Source of the DNA: Bacillota bacterium
GTDB taxonomy: Bacteria; Bacillota; Clostridia; Acetivibrionales; DTU013
Direction: 5' to 3'
DNA: 64,000 bases
NCBI GenBank assembly: GCA_023435305.1
Contig: JAEYRV010000042.1
Coordinates: 1 to 64,000 of the forward strand
The notes beneath the pieces are model-generated. The model made no database searches. It had not been told where the DNA came from and saw nothing but the letters and a program-made list of their open reading frames with translations. Both the position numbers and the translations under genes were made by a program. Position 1 is the first letter of the stretch. Every line of letters starts with the position of its first letter. This document shows, in pieces, positions 1 to 9,450 of this stretch.

Positions 1-330
1 AGAGCCATTTGGCTCTTTGTTTACGTTATCACTGACTTTAAAGTTCGCAAGTTTCTCTGTGACCGATTTCTCGGTCATCAAATCACTCTAGAAATTTTCG
101 AGTTCCTTTACACACCTGCAGATTTTACTCTGCAAGTACATATTGTCTCTCACTGTTTACTTTTCAAGGTCCATGTAGCCGCAATCAGCTTCGCTTATTG
201 TCGGTAGCTGAGATCAATGAAATTGATCTTCGGCCGCCGCAATCAAATTGGATTTGATTGCCGGTATCTCCTCGCTCCGCCCTGCAAAGGGCTTTGTCCA
301 GAGCGCCGCTCGCGTCGGAGCAGCTTTTAT
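1..330 (-). promoter_or_regulatory. rRNA operon leader (16S rRNA lies left of window)
   Basis: Read on the minus strand this is a gene-free leader rich in short hairpins (for example AGAGCC/GGCTCT at the very edge, ACCGA/TCGGT, GATCAA/TTGATC). It contains ACCTTGAAAAGTAAACAG, a phrase typical of the pre-16S or spacer regions of clostridial rRNA operons. It sits directly downstream of two tandem promoters that also point left. No rRNA gene itself is inside the window, so the 16S assignment is inference from context. Confidence 0.6.
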
Positions 331-359
331 ATACTAACACGCTGTTTCGCTTTTGTCAA
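331..359 (-). promoter_or_regulatory. rRNA operon promoter, proximal (P2)
   Basis: On the minus strand there is a perfect -35 TTGACA (354-359), a 17-bp spacer and a -10 TAGTAT (331-336), followed by ATAAAAGCTG. An A-rich tract inside a CCACC...GGTGG inverted repeat lies just upstream and could act as an UP element. The hexamers and spacing are read directly from the sequence; activity is inferred. Confidence 0.7.
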
Positions 360-423
360 CCACCTTTTTTATTTCTTTTTTCAGGTGGTTCGGCGGTTTC
401 ATCCGCCGCGGGACAGCTTTTAT

Positions 424-452
424 ACTATACCACCGGATGATGCCTTCATCAA
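424..452 (-). promoter_or_regulatory. rRNA operon promoter, distal (P1)
   Basis: The minus strand reads TTGATG (447-452), a 17-bp spacer and TATAGT (424-429), then ATAAAAGCTG. The initiation region resembles that of the second promoter about 90 bp downstream, which is the tandem arrangement expected of an rRNA operon. Confidence 0.6.
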
Positions 453-579
453 CCCGCTCTAATTAGCTTTATCCTTAATGCGCATGATTTATACGTGAAT
501 CTCTGTTTTATACTCCGATATGCCTCTGAATAGTCTGTAATGCTCACTGATGGCCGCGAAAATAGTACCGAAAGCAGTA

Positions 580-619
580 CGAATATACAAAGACCGGAGC
601 TGATTGAACAGCTCCGGTC
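580..619 (-). terminator. gyrA terminator
   Basis: An 11-bp perfect GC-rich stem (592-602 with 609-619, six-base loop) is followed on the minus strand by a moderately T-rich run (TTTGTATATT). It lies about 50 bp past the gyrA stop codon. Confidence 0.7.
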
Positions 620-670
620 CCATGTGTAATTAGTTTTTCAGCGGTGGCCTTATAAACTCACGGCTTGAAC

Positions 671-3220
671 CTATTCCTGATCTCCATTACCTTCAGGTCC
701 ATTGCCTTCTTCAGTACCTTGTGGAATTTCATCGTCACTGTACTGCTGGTCCTCGTCATCATCACTGTCGTCTGTTTCTATCCTGGCAATACTGACAACA
801 TGATTTCCGCTGGAGGTCCTCATCAGCGTCACGCCTTGGGTAGCACGCCCGAGGATACTGATGCCGCCGACTTCCATCCTAATAATAGTACCATCGGAGC
901 TGATCAGCATGATCTCATCGGTCTCATTGACAAGCTTGATGCCGGCCACACTTCCTGTCTTTTCGGTTACTCTGTATGTCAGGATGCCCTTGCCGCCCCT
1001 TGTCTGTGTTTTATACTCATCCAGCTCGGTTCTCTTTCCAAAGCCATTCCTGGTCACGACAAGGAGTGTTGTATCCGGTCTGGAAGTACCCATGCCCACA
1101 ACGTAATCTTCTTCCTCGAGGGTTATGCCCTTGACTCCCTGGGATACCCTGCCAAGAGGACGTACGTCACTTTCCTGGAATCGTATGGACATACCTTCGC
1201 TTGTGACAAGTATGATATCCTGCTCTCCGTCGGTCAGGCGCACATCTATCAGCTCATCGGTTTCTCTAAGAGTAACTGCCAGCAGGCCGCCTCTCCTTAT
1301 ATTATCGTACTGCATAAGGTCGGTCTTTTTCACAAAGCCATGCCTTGTGGCCATCATCAGATACATGCCCTCGGTGTATTCTGCAATAGGTATGACCGCC
1401 GATATCTTCTCGTCAGCACCAAGCTCAAGCAGGTTGACGATGGCAGTACCCTTTGCCTGGCGTCCCGCTTCGGGGATCTGATATGCCTTGAGCCTGTACA
1501 CCCTTCCTTTGTTGGTGAAGAAGAGTATGTAGTGGTGAGTGGAAGTAATAAACAGTCTCTCCACAAAGTCTTCTTCCCTGGTACTGAGAGCTGTTATGCC
1601 CTTTCCGCCCCTCTTCTGGCTCTTGTATGTATCACAGGGCAGTCTCTTGATGTATCCGAAATGAGTGAGGGTTATAACGCTTTCCTCTTCCTTGATCAGA
1701 TCCTCGATATCGATATCATCCTGATCAGCTGTGATCTCAGTCCTTCTGTCGTCGCCGTATTTGTCCCTGATCACGGTCAGCTCATCCTTGACTATGCTAA
1801 AGAGAAGCGCTTCATCCGCCAGTACATTCCTATAGTAATGAATTTTATCCATTATGTCCTTATATTCAGCTTCCAGCTTGTCCCTTTCCAAGCCGGTCAG
1901 CCTTCCCAATCTCATGTCCACGATCGCCTGGCACTGTCTTTCGCTGAGATTGAATCTGTCCATCAGGCCCTGCTTGGCGATTGCTTCCGTTCTGGAACCC
2001 CTGATTATGCTGATGACTTCATCAAGAAAATCAATGGCGATCCGCAAGCCTTCTAAAATGTGCGCTCTGGCTTCTGCCTTCTCAAGTTCGAATTTCGTAC
2101 GTCTTGTAATGACTTCCTTCTGATGCTTCAGATAATATTCCAGAGCCATCTGGAGGTTGATTATCTTAGGTTCGAATTTTCCCTCATCGGTCTGCACAAG
2201 CGCAAGCATATTGACACTGAAAGAATCCTGCAGCTGTGTGTTCTTGTACAGCTGGTTCAGAACAACATTGGCATTGGCATCTCTCTTTAACAGTATCACT
2301 ATCCTGACAGCGTCGTTTCTGTCAGACTCATCATTTATATCCGCTATGCCTTCGATCCTTTTTTCTTTTACCAGTTCGGCTATCTTTTCAATAAGTCTTG
2401 CCTTATTGACCTGGTATGGCAGATCCTTTACGATGATGCGCTGTCTGTTGTTGCTCATCGTCTCGATCTCAGCCTTTGCCCTGATAACGATCCTTCCTCT
2501 GCCCGTCCTGAAGGCATCCCTTATTCCCTGCTTGCCAATAATCGTACCGGCAGTTGGGAAATCAGGTCCCTTAATGATCCTGGACAGCTCATCTATGGTT
2601 ATCTGAGGATTGTCGATCATAGCTATGATGCCATTGATGACCTCTGTCAGATTGTGCGGCGGAATATTAGTCGCCATACCGACAGCAATACCTGAGGATC
2701 CGTTGACCAGCAGGTTTGGGAATCTTGACGGCAAAACCACAGGCTCCATCTCATGCTCGTCAAAATTCGGTTTGAAATCCACCGTATCCTTATTAATATC
2801 CGCAAGCATTTCAGATGATATCTTTGAAAGCCTTGCTTCAGTATACCTCATTGCAGCCGGCGGGTCGCCGTCCCTGGAGCCGAAGTTGCCATGCCCGTCT
2901 ATAAGGGGGTTTCTCAGCGAAAAATCCTGTGCCATACGTACAAGGCTGTCATACACAGCCGCATCGCCGTGAGGATGATATTTACCCAGAACGTCACCTA
3001 CGGTAGTTGCGCATTTACGGTAGGGCTTGTCAGGTGTGAACCCTTGTGAAAACATTGAGTAAAGGATCCTTCTGTGCACAGGTTTGAGGCCATCCCTTAC
3101 ATCCGGCAGAGCACGGTCAACTATAACACTCATCGCATAATCGATGAATGATTTTTTCATTTCCGCTTCTATATCAACGGGAATGACTCTTTGCACGTTC
3201 AATCCTTCTGTGTCCGCCAT
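671..3220 (-). CDS. gyrA: DNA gyrase subunit A
   Basis: This is the breakage-reunion subunit of DNA gyrase, which with GyrB introduces negative supercoils. The 849-residue product is of normal family length. It has the N-terminal topoisomerase IV/gyrase A core with the catalytic pair Arg125-Tyr126 (in AAMRYTEARL), the quinolone region HPHGDAAVYDSLVRMAQ (residues 82-98), the GyrA box QKRGGKGI, and a C-terminal beta-pinwheel ending in an acidic tail. The position equivalent to E. coli Ser83 is Ala87. An AGAGG ribosome site precedes the ATG. The gene stands alone between noc and the rRNA operon, on the opposite side of oriC from gyrB. Confidence 0.97.
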   Translation of the reverse strand: MADTEGLNVQRVIPVDIEAEMKKSFIDYAMSVIVDRALPDVRDGLKPVHRRILYSMFSQGFTPDKPYRKCATTVGDVLGKYHPHGDAAVYDSLVRMAQDFSLRNPLIDGHGNFGSRDGDPPAAMRYTEARLSKISSEMLADINKDTVDFKPNFDEHEMEPVVLPSRFPNLLVNGSSGIAVGMATNIPPHNLTEVINGIIAMIDNPQITIDELSRIIKGPDFPTAGTIIGKQGIRDAFRTGRGRIVIRAKAEIETMSNNRQRIIVKDLPYQVNKARLIEKIAELVKEKRIEGIADINDESDRNDAVRIVILLKRDANANVVLNQLYKNTQLQDSFSVNMLALVQTDEGKFEPKIINLQMALEYYLKHQKEVITRRTKFELEKAEARAHILEGLRIAIDFLDEVISIIRGSRTEAIAKQGLMDRFNLSERQCQAIVDMRLGRLTGLERDKLEAEYKDIMDKIHYYRNVLADEALLFSIVKDELTVIRDKYGDDRRTEITADQDDIDIEDLIKEEESVITLTHFGYIKRLPCDTYKSQKRGGKGITALSTREEDFVERLFITSTHHYILFFTNKGRVYRLKAYQIPEAGRQAKGTAIVNLLELGADEKISAVIPIAEYTEGMYLMMATRHGFVKKTDLMQYDNIRRGGLLAVTLRETDELIDVRLTDGEQDIILVTSEGMSIRFQESDVRPLGRVSQGVKGITLEEEDYVVGMGTSRPDTTLLVVTRNGFGKRTELDEYKTQTRGGKGILTYRVTEKTGSVAGIKLVNETDEIMLISSDGTIIRMEVGGISILGRATQGVTLMRTSSGNHVVSIARIETDDSDDDEDQQYSDDEIPQGTEEGNGPEGNGDQE

Positions 3221-3285
3221 TAGTGATACCTCTTTCCGAATATCATATTTTAAGTTTTACCATATTTACTAAAGATACTTTCTAT

Positions 3286-3314
3286 ATTTTAATAAACTTT
3301 TATATGTCTGTCCA
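3286..3314 (-). promoter_or_regulatory. gyrA promoter candidate
   Basis: On the minus strand: TGGACA (3309-3314), a 17-bp spacer, TAAAAT (3286-3291). Each hexamer is one base from consensus, and the site lies about 70 bp upstream of the gyrA start. Confidence 0.5.
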
Positions 3315-3412
3315 GTTATTAAAACGTATAATAAGTTAAACGCATAGATAAATGTCATTAACCATATCGTAAAGCGTCTATAACGGGAATCTGTGATTTA
3401 CCTGATAATCCA

Positions 3413-3440
3413 GAAAAAAAGGGCTGCCATTTCAGCAGCC
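3413..3440 (-). terminator. noc operon terminator
   Basis: The minus strand shows a GGCTGC/GCAGCC stem with a seven-base loop followed by seven Ts, about 75 bp past the noc stop codon. It closes the long leftward operon that starts at rpmH. Confidence 0.75.
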
Positions 3441-3516
3441 GCACAAAACAGGGGTCATAACGTATAAGAACCATTTATGTCCACACAAATCCATATGAAA
3501 TTTGTGTATACATCTA

Positions 3517-4353
3517 TTATACCTTTGGTATTCTCACGATGAATTCTACATATTCGCCTCTGTCGATCTGCGCAGCCTTTGCATTGACTCCGGATTTCTT
3601 CATCAGCTCGATCGCCTGGCGGATAGTGTTTACAAATATCCTTATATCCTTTATTGCCTTGGTGAATCTCCTCTCAGACGGCTTATCCTTGTTTTGCCCG
3701 AGAAATTTATCTATGACTCTCTCGACCAGCTCCTCGGTCTTCTTGACATTCAGCCCCTTTTCACAAACATGCTTGAGGACCTTTAGCTGGAGCTGCTCGT
3801 CATGCAGCTTCAGAAGCGCTCTGGCATGCCTTTCTGTAAGGTTGTTGTCCGACAGGATCTTTTTTACAAGAGGCGATAAACGCAGCAGCCTTATTTTATT
3901 TGCCACAGTCGACTGGCTCTTTCCTATCTTTTGAGCAAGCTCCTCCTGAGTAAGGCCATGTTCGTTTATGAGATTGTTATATCCCTCAGCCTCCTCCAGA
4001 TAATTGAGATCCTCCCTCTGAAGGTTCTCAATGAGCGCAAGTACCGCTGAGTCGTTGTCGTTTATATTTATGATGATCGCGGGTATTTCCTTCAGCCCGG
4101 CCATGATGGCAGCGCGCAGCCGCCGTTCACCTGCGACGAGTTCATAGTTGTTGTTTGTTATCTTTCTTACATTAATAGGCTGTATGACACCATACTGCTG
4201 AATAGATTCGCAAAGCTCCTCGAGGGCGCCCTTGCTGAACTGCTTGCGGGGCTGGTACGGGTTTGGCCTTACCATATCGATATTGAGATAGGTAATATTC
4301 TTCAGATCATTTCTCTTATCCTGTTTTGCAAATTGAAGCTTATTCTCCAGCAT
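3517..4353 (-). CDS. noc: nucleoid occlusion protein Noc (ParB family)
   Basis: This 278-residue ParB/Spo0J-family DNA-binding protein has the N-terminal CTPase/ParB core including PNPYQPRK and the GERRLRAA box, a helix-turn-helix around TQEELAQKIGKSQSTVANKIRLL, and a C-terminal dimerisation region. In Bacillus, Noc binds its own sites and the membrane to block division over the nucleoid. It is called noc rather than spo0J because it sits directly after rsmG in the rpmH-noc operon and a second ParB follows soj at 19598. A GGATGG motif precedes the ATG. Confidence 0.88.
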   Translation of the reverse strand: MLENKLQFAKQDKRNDLKNITYLNIDMVRPNPYQPRKQFSKGALEELCESIQQYGVIQPINVRKITNNNYELVAGERRLRAAIMAGLKEIPAIIININDNDSAVLALIENLQREDLNYLEEAEGYNNLINEHGLTQEELAQKIGKSQSTVANKIRLLRLSPLVKKILSDNNLTERHARALLKLHDEQLQLKVLKHVCEKGLNVKKTEELVERVIDKFLGQNKDKPSERRFTKAIKDIRIFVNTIRQAIELMKKSGVNAKAAQIDRGEYVEFIVRIPKV

Positions 4354-4533
4354 ACAGCACCATCCTTTTCCAAAGAGTGTTGTACCATACGCCTTACGGC
4401 ATATTTACCACACGTATTTACATTTATTTCCTTCTGCTTACGTGAAGTATTATTCGCCGCACCTTTTTTAATATCCTTTTTTATATTACAGAAATCGTTC
4501 GCCTCATTATTATATATTATTACACAACTCAAC

Positions 4534-5250
4534 TCATACCAACGGCTCTTTTGACGGTTTACCAGCTTTCCTTGGATATTTTGTCGGCGATTGTCGTAAT
4601 TTTCTCACAATAATAATGCTTCTTTTTATGTCGGTATCGGGCAAAGTAAACTCTTTTACCTCCTCGATCTTACCGCCGAGTATTTCAAGCGCCTTTCCTG
4701 ACATGGATACTTCCTGCTCGACGCTGCCCTTCATTGCGATGAAAATACCGCCGGTCACTACAAGCGGCAGGCAGTATTCCAGAAGGACAGGCAGCGCAGC
4801 CACCGCCCTTGCGGTAACCACATCAAATTTCTCCCTGAATTTCGGAGACATGCCTGCATCCTCTGCCCTCATGTGAACAGTTTTTATTCCTTTCAGGCCA
4901 AGCTCAGAAATGACGGCATCAAGGAATCCGACCCTTTTTTCCAGTGAATCGAGGAGAACGGTATCAAGGTCCGGGATGGATATTTTCAGCGGTATCCCAG
5001 GGAAGCCCGCTCCCGTCCCGACATCAACAATGCTGCCGACTCCTTTTAAATACGGCGCTATGCTGAGAGAATCCACAAAATGCTTTTGAATGATCTCTTT
5101 ATCATCCTGTATTGCAGTGAGATTCATCTTCTCGTTCCATTCCAGCAGCAGCCTTTTATATTCGAAAAACGACCTGACCATGTTTGCATCCAGCTCTATT
5201 CCATATTGAGCAGCGCCATCCTTCAGGTACTTTTCAAGTTCAGCTCCCAT
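4534..5250 (-). CDS. rsmG: 16S rRNA (guanine527-N7)-methyltransferase RsmG
   Basis: RsmG (GidB) uses S-adenosylmethionine to methylate N7 of G527 in 16S rRNA. The 238-residue product carries the family SAM-binding motif VDVGTGAGFPGIPLKI and the later VTARAVAALPVLLEY block. AGAGGTGG precedes the ATG. It follows mnmG by about 36 bp, the order conserved in most Firmicutes. The last 20 residues are a basic tail. Confidence 0.95.
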   Translation of the reverse strand: MGAELEKYLKDGAAQYGIELDANMVRSFFEYKRLLLEWNEKMNLTAIQDDKEIIQKHFVDSLSIAPYLKGVGSIVDVGTGAGFPGIPLKISIPDLDTVLLDSLEKRVGFLDAVISELGLKGIKTVHMRAEDAGMSPKFREKFDVVTARAVAALPVLLEYCLPLVVTGGIFIAMKGSVEQEVSMSGKALEILGGKIEEVKEFTLPDTDIKRSIIIVRKLRQSPTKYPRKAGKPSKEPLV

Positions 5251-5286
5251 AATCCACCTCTTTGTACAATATCAATATGTTCAGTC

Positions 5287-7197
5287 TCAATCGGCACTGC
5301 GTTCGGTCTTGCTGCCAAGATATATGAGAAGGACAGAAATATCTGCAGGGGACACGCCTGATATGCGTGATGCCTGGCCCACGGAAACAGGCCTCTGCTT
5401 CGCCAGCTTCTGCCGTGCTTCGAGTCTGAGGCCATGTATTGCTGAATAATCGATGTCCTCAGGTATCCTCTTCCTTTCCATTTTCCTGTACTGCTCCACC
5501 TGGAGCATTTGCCTTTTTATATAACCCTCGTATTTGACTGCGATCTCTATCTGTTCTGCAACAGGATCATATTTTTTCCGGCCATCTGCTCTGAGGTGTT
5601 CCGGCCTTTCATGATCAACTGTCTCCAGCGATCTGTATGTGATTTCCGGGCGTCTGAGCAGTTCGGCTATTTTTATTCCGGACTTTATATTTGTGCTGCC
5701 TAATGACGTCAAAAATGCATTGACTTCCTCAGAAGGGGGCAGATACGTATTGTTGAGCCGCTCAATTTCAGCCTCGATTTTTTCTTTTTTATCGGTAAAC
5801 CGCTTATATCTCATCTCTGTTATCAATCCTGCCGCATAGCCCTTTGGAGTCAATCTCAGGTCGGCGTTGTCCTGTCTGAGCAGCAGCCTGTATTCGGAAC
5901 GGGAGGTCATGATCCTGTAAGGCTCCGAAGTTCCCTTTGTGACCAGGTCGTCAATAAGCACCCCGATATACGCTTCCGATCTGTCCAGTATCAATGGCTC
6001 CCTTCCCTTCAGCAGGCTGACAGCATTGATCCCTGCGATCAGCCCTTGTGCCGCCGCTTCTTCGTAACCCGAGCTGCCGTTTATTTGTCCGGCCGAAAAA
6101 AGGCCTTTGATATTTTTGAACTCCAGGCTCAGCTTCAGCTGTGTCGGTTCAATACAGTCATATTCGATAGCATATGCACTCCGCATTATATGAACATCCT
6201 CAAGTCCGGGCAATGTTCTTACCATTTCATTCTGCACATCCTCCGGCAGACTGCTGGACATACCCTGGAGGTACATCTCCTGGGTACCAAGCCCCATTGG
6301 TTCAACAAACACCTGGTGCTGCTCCTTGTCTGCAAACCGGACCACCTTGTCCTCAATAGAAGGGCAATATCTCGGTCCTATACCCTCTATCATACCGCCA
6401 TACAAAGGTGAACGGTGCAGATTATTCCTGATTACCTCATGTGTTTTTGCATTTGTATATGTCAGCCAGCAAGAGACCTGCTCCCTTTCAATGGCCTCAT
6501 TTTCAAAAGAAAACGGAATAATGACTTCGTCGCCCGGCTGCTCCGACATTTTGGTAAAATCGACGGTCTTTCTGTTCAAACGGGCAGGGGTGCCTGTTTT
6601 AAAGCGCAACAGTTCGATGCCCATATCCCGGAGGCTGTCAGACAGCCTGTTCGCAGGGAAAAGTCCATCCGGGCCGCCGCTGTAGCTTATATCTCCAATA
6701 TGGATCTTTCCTTTTAAATAAGTCCCTGTAGTTAGTATCACTGCCCTGCAGCAAAATATCGCACCTGTATGTGTCTTCACTCCAGTGACACGGCTGCTGT
6801 CATCGGTAAGCAGCTCAACTACTTCAGCCTGCTTTATGTAAAGGTTGTCCTGGCACTCCAGAGTATTTTTCATCTCCATCTGATACCTTCTCCGGTCGAC
6901 CTGTGCTCTGAGGGAATAAACAGCAGGTCCCTTTGCCGAATTGAGTATTTTGGACTGGATCAGCGTCTTGTCGGTGCACTTTGCCATTTCGCCGCCGAGT
7001 GCATCTATTTCACGCACCAGATGTCCTTTGCCTGTGCCGCCTACATTTGGATTGCATGGCATATTTGCAATACTGTCCAGATTTATGCCAAACACCAGCG
7101 TTTTCATCCCAAGTCTCGCACAAGCCAATGCCGCCTCGCATCCTGCATGACCTGCTCCGACCACCACTATATCAAAATTCCCTGCTTTATATTCCAT
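5287..7197 (-). CDS. mnmG: tRNA uridine-5-carboxymethylaminomethyl modification enzyme MnmG
   Basis: MnmG (GidA) is the FAD-dependent partner of MnmE in making cmnm5U34 in the tRNA wobble position. The 636-residue product starts with the dinucleotide-binding VVGAGHAGCEAALACARLG, has the family signature GPRYCPSIEDKV, and ends in the helical MnmE-binding domain (SRISGVSPADISVLLIYL). GGGAGG lies just before the ATG. The gene is 25 bp after mnmE, so the two partners are probably cotranscribed. Confidence 0.97.
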   Translation of the reverse strand: MEYKAGNFDIVVVGAGHAGCEAALACARLGMKTLVFGINLDSIANMPCNPNVGGTGKGHLVREIDALGGEMAKCTDKTLIQSKILNSAKGPAVYSLRAQVDRRRYQMEMKNTLECQDNLYIKQAEVVELLTDDSSRVTGVKTHTGAIFCCRAVILTTGTYLKGKIHIGDISYSGGPDGLFPANRLSDSLRDMGIELLRFKTGTPARLNRKTVDFTKMSEQPGDEVIIPFSFENEAIEREQVSCWLTYTNAKTHEVIRNNLHRSPLYGGMIEGIGPRYCPSIEDKVVRFADKEQHQVFVEPMGLGTQEMYLQGMSSSLPEDVQNEMVRTLPGLEDVHIMRSAYAIEYDCIEPTQLKLSLEFKNIKGLFSAGQINGSSGYEEAAAQGLIAGINAVSLLKGREPLILDRSEAYIGVLIDDLVTKGTSEPYRIMTSRSEYRLLLRQDNADLRLTPKGYAAGLITEMRYKRFTDKKEKIEAEIERLNNTYLPPSEEVNAFLTSLGSTNIKSGIKIAELLRRPEITYRSLETVDHERPEHLRADGRKKYDPVAEQIEIAVKYEGYIKRQMLQVEQYRKMERKRIPEDIDYSAIHGLRLEARQKLAKQRPVSVGQASRISGVSPADISVLLIYLGSKTERSAD

Positions 7198-7222
7198 ATA
7201 GCCTCCCTCACTGCTGGATAAG

Positions 7223-8635
7223 TCACTTTCCTATGCAAAACCGAGAAAAAATCTCCTTTACAACATCGTCGCTGACAGACTCTCCAGTTATCTGTCCAAG
7301 AAATTCTGCACTTTCCTTTATATCAATGGTAACAAAGTCAAGGGGAAGTCCGCCTGTATGTGCGGCTTCTGCGGATTCAAGGCTTGATACCGCGTCATCT
7401 ATGAGCTGTCTGTGCCTGACATTGGTTATGATGACTTCATTATTAATATTAATGCTGCCACTGATAAAAAGCTTCTCAACTGTATCCGTCAGTTCATCCA
7501 TTCCAGTACCGTCGACCATAGAGGCAACAACTACAGGCGGATCGCCTGATTCCCTGACACATTTCTTCATGTCCCGGATTCTCTCTTCATCTGCCACATC
7601 CGTCTTATTTATAATCACAATTCTCTTCTTATCCGATGTCGCCCTGATTATCTCGATATCTTCAGGGAGGATGCCCGTCTGAGCGTCCAGCACGATTATC
7701 GCCAGATCTGCAGATAATGCAGCGCCGCGAGCCCTCTCCACTCCTATTGATTCAACAGGGTCCTGGGTTTCCCGTATACCTGCGGTATCCAGAAATCTGA
7801 CCGGTATGCCCTTAATATTTACATACTCTTCGATTATGTCTCTTGTAGTTCCGGGAATATCGGTTACTATAGCCTTGCTGCTTCCCGCAAGTGCATTCAG
7901 CAGTGAAGACTTCCCTGCATTGGGCTTACCTATGATTGCAGCTGTTATGCCCTCACGCAGCAGCCTTCCCTTTTCAAAGCCCTCCGATATCCTTTTGAGT
8001 TCATCCTTTATTTTCAATACACCTTCGTATACTATATCCCCGGTCACATCTTCTATATCATGCTCGGGATATTCGACTACCGCTTCGATTCGTGCAATAA
8101 GCTGTATGAGGCTTCTGCGGGCATTTGTTATCCTCTCGCTGAGCTTTCCCTCCAGCTGTGCCGCCGCGGCCCTTGAGCCCTCGTCGGTTTTTGAATTAAT
8201 GAGGTCTATCACTGCCTCAGCCTGTGCCAGATCCATACGCCCATTAATGAAGGCCCTTTTGGTAAACTCGCCGGGCCCCGCTGCACGAACTCCCTGCCTC
8301 AAAACCAGTGAAAGTACATTTTTGAGCACCAGGATCCCTCCATGGCAGTTGATCTCTATTATATCCTCACCGGTAAATGTGCGAGGCCCGTCCATCTTTG
8401 TGAGAAGAACATCATCTATCATTCTTTCGTCGTCCGGATCGACTATCCTGCCATGGGTGACAGTATGGCTCTTTATATCAAATATATCTCTGCGGCTTCT
8501 GAAGATACGCCCAGCCGCCGCAAAAGCCCCGGGACCGCTGATCCTGACGATTCCCACCCCGCCGGTGCCGTATGGAGTGGATATGGCAGCTATGGTATCA
8601 AAATCTCTAAAGCTCACTGCATTCCTTTGCATCAT
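7223..8635 (-). CDS. mnmE: tRNA modification GTPase MnmE
   Basis: MnmE (TrmE) is the GTPase partner of MnmG. The 470-residue protein has the N-terminal formyl-THF-binding domain (STPYGTGGVGIVRISG), the G domain with P-loop GKPNAGKSSLLNAL, the DIPGTTRD switch and NKTD, and the C-terminal CIGK motif whose Cys is conserved. Two ATG codons are adjacent; GGAG is 3 bases from the first and 6 from the second (8632), so the second may be the true start. Confidence 0.97.
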   Translation of the reverse strand: MMQRNAVSFRDFDTIAAISTPYGTGGVGIVRISGPGAFAAAGRIFRSRRDIFDIKSHTVTHGRIVDPDDERMIDDVLLTKMDGPRTFTGEDIIEINCHGGILVLKNVLSLVLRQGVRAAGPGEFTKRAFINGRMDLAQAEAVIDLINSKTDEGSRAAAAQLEGKLSERITNARRSLIQLIARIEAVVEYPEHDIEDVTGDIVYEGVLKIKDELKRISEGFEKGRLLREGITAAIIGKPNAGKSSLLNALAGSSKAIVTDIPGTTRDIIEEYVNIKGIPVRFLDTAGIRETQDPVESIGVERARGAALSADLAIIVLDAQTGILPEDIEIIRATSDKKRIVIINKTDVADEERIRDMKKCVRESGDPPVVVASMVDGTGMDELTDTVEKLFISGSININNEVIITNVRHRQLIDDAVSSLESAEAAHTGGLPLDFVTIDIKESAEFLGQITGESVSDDVVKEIFSRFCIGK

Positions 8636-8756
8636 ATTCTCCGCAATTCTGTAGTTGTTTTTTCCTATATATTATAACTTATTATTCAAAGAATAAATTC
8701 AAAAGAGGACAATTTGTATTGTCCTCCCTCGTGATCTTCATTAAATTTTACTTTTT

Positions 8757-9395
8757 TTACTTTCTGCCGCCATTCCCCTGCTTCAGTGTGATTACTACCT
8801 TCCTGTTCGGGTCCTCGCCTACGCTGTAGGTTTCTACATAATTGTTGTTCTGAAGTGTAGAATGTATGATCCTTCTTTCATATGGATTCATAGGCTCAAG
8901 CGATACGTTCCGGCGGTATTTCACGACCCTCTCCGCCAGTCTTTCCGCCAGCTTTACAAGAGTTTCCTCTCTCTTTTGCCTGTAGTTTTCTATATCAATG
9001 GTAACTCTTTTGTAATTCTCGTTTTTCCTGTTGACCACCAGGCTGGTAAGGTATTGCAGAGCATCGAGGGTCTCACCGCGTCTTCCAATGATTATTCCGC
9101 TGTCCCTGCCTGTTACTTTCAGCTGGATCGATTCTTCATCCTCGAGCTTCTCGATATCCACGTCGACATTCATCTTTTCAAAAACACTGCTCAGGAATTG
9201 CACTCCGTCCTCATCCTGTGTATCTTTGAGCGTCACCTTGACTCTTGCTGACTTGCTGCCGATTCCGAACAATCCCTTGGCGCCCTCGTCGATTATTTCC
9301 ACATCGACCTCTTCCATGTCAGCTCCCAATTCCTCCAAGGCTAAGTTTACAGCCTCCTGTACGGTCTTTCCAGTCATTTCCAACATTTTACCCAT
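8757..9395 (-). CDS. jag: Jag/KhpB RNA-binding protein
   Basis: The 212-residue protein has three domains in order: an N-terminal Jag domain (about 1-50), a KH domain with GRRGETLDALQYLTSLV, and a C-terminal R3H domain (NPYERRIIHSTLQ). The family is known as KhpB/Jag/EloR, RNA-binding proteins tied to cell elongation and sporulation. It directly follows yidC as in most Firmicutes. Confidence 0.93.
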   Translation of the reverse strand: MGKMLEMTGKTVQEAVNLALEELGADMEEVDVEIIDEGAKGLFGIGSKSARVKVTLKDTQDEDGVQFLSSVFEKMNVDVDIEKLEDEESIQLKVTGRDSGIIIGRRGETLDALQYLTSLVVNRKNENYKRVTIDIENYRQKREETLVKLAERLAERVVKYRRNVSLEPMNPYERRIIHSTLQNNNYVETYSVGEDPNRKVVITLKQGNGGRK

Positions 9396-9450
9396 CTATG
9401 TCAGCAGCCTCCCTTTCATCCGCTAAAATTTCAGTCTTCAGCTTCGATAC

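Noticed and set aside
665..2056. Long open frame of 463 codons on the plus strand opposite gyrA
   Set aside because: It lies wholly inside gyrA on the other strand, has no recognisable domain, and arises from codon bias of the real gene.
4302..4532. A 76-codon frame upstream of noc on the minus strand
   Set aside because: It overlaps the start of noc, has no ribosome site or family resemblance, and the composition is not gene-like.
6981..7682. Open frame of 233 codons on the plus strand across the mnmG-mnmE junction
   Set aside because: It overlaps two certain genes on the other strand and shows no domain.
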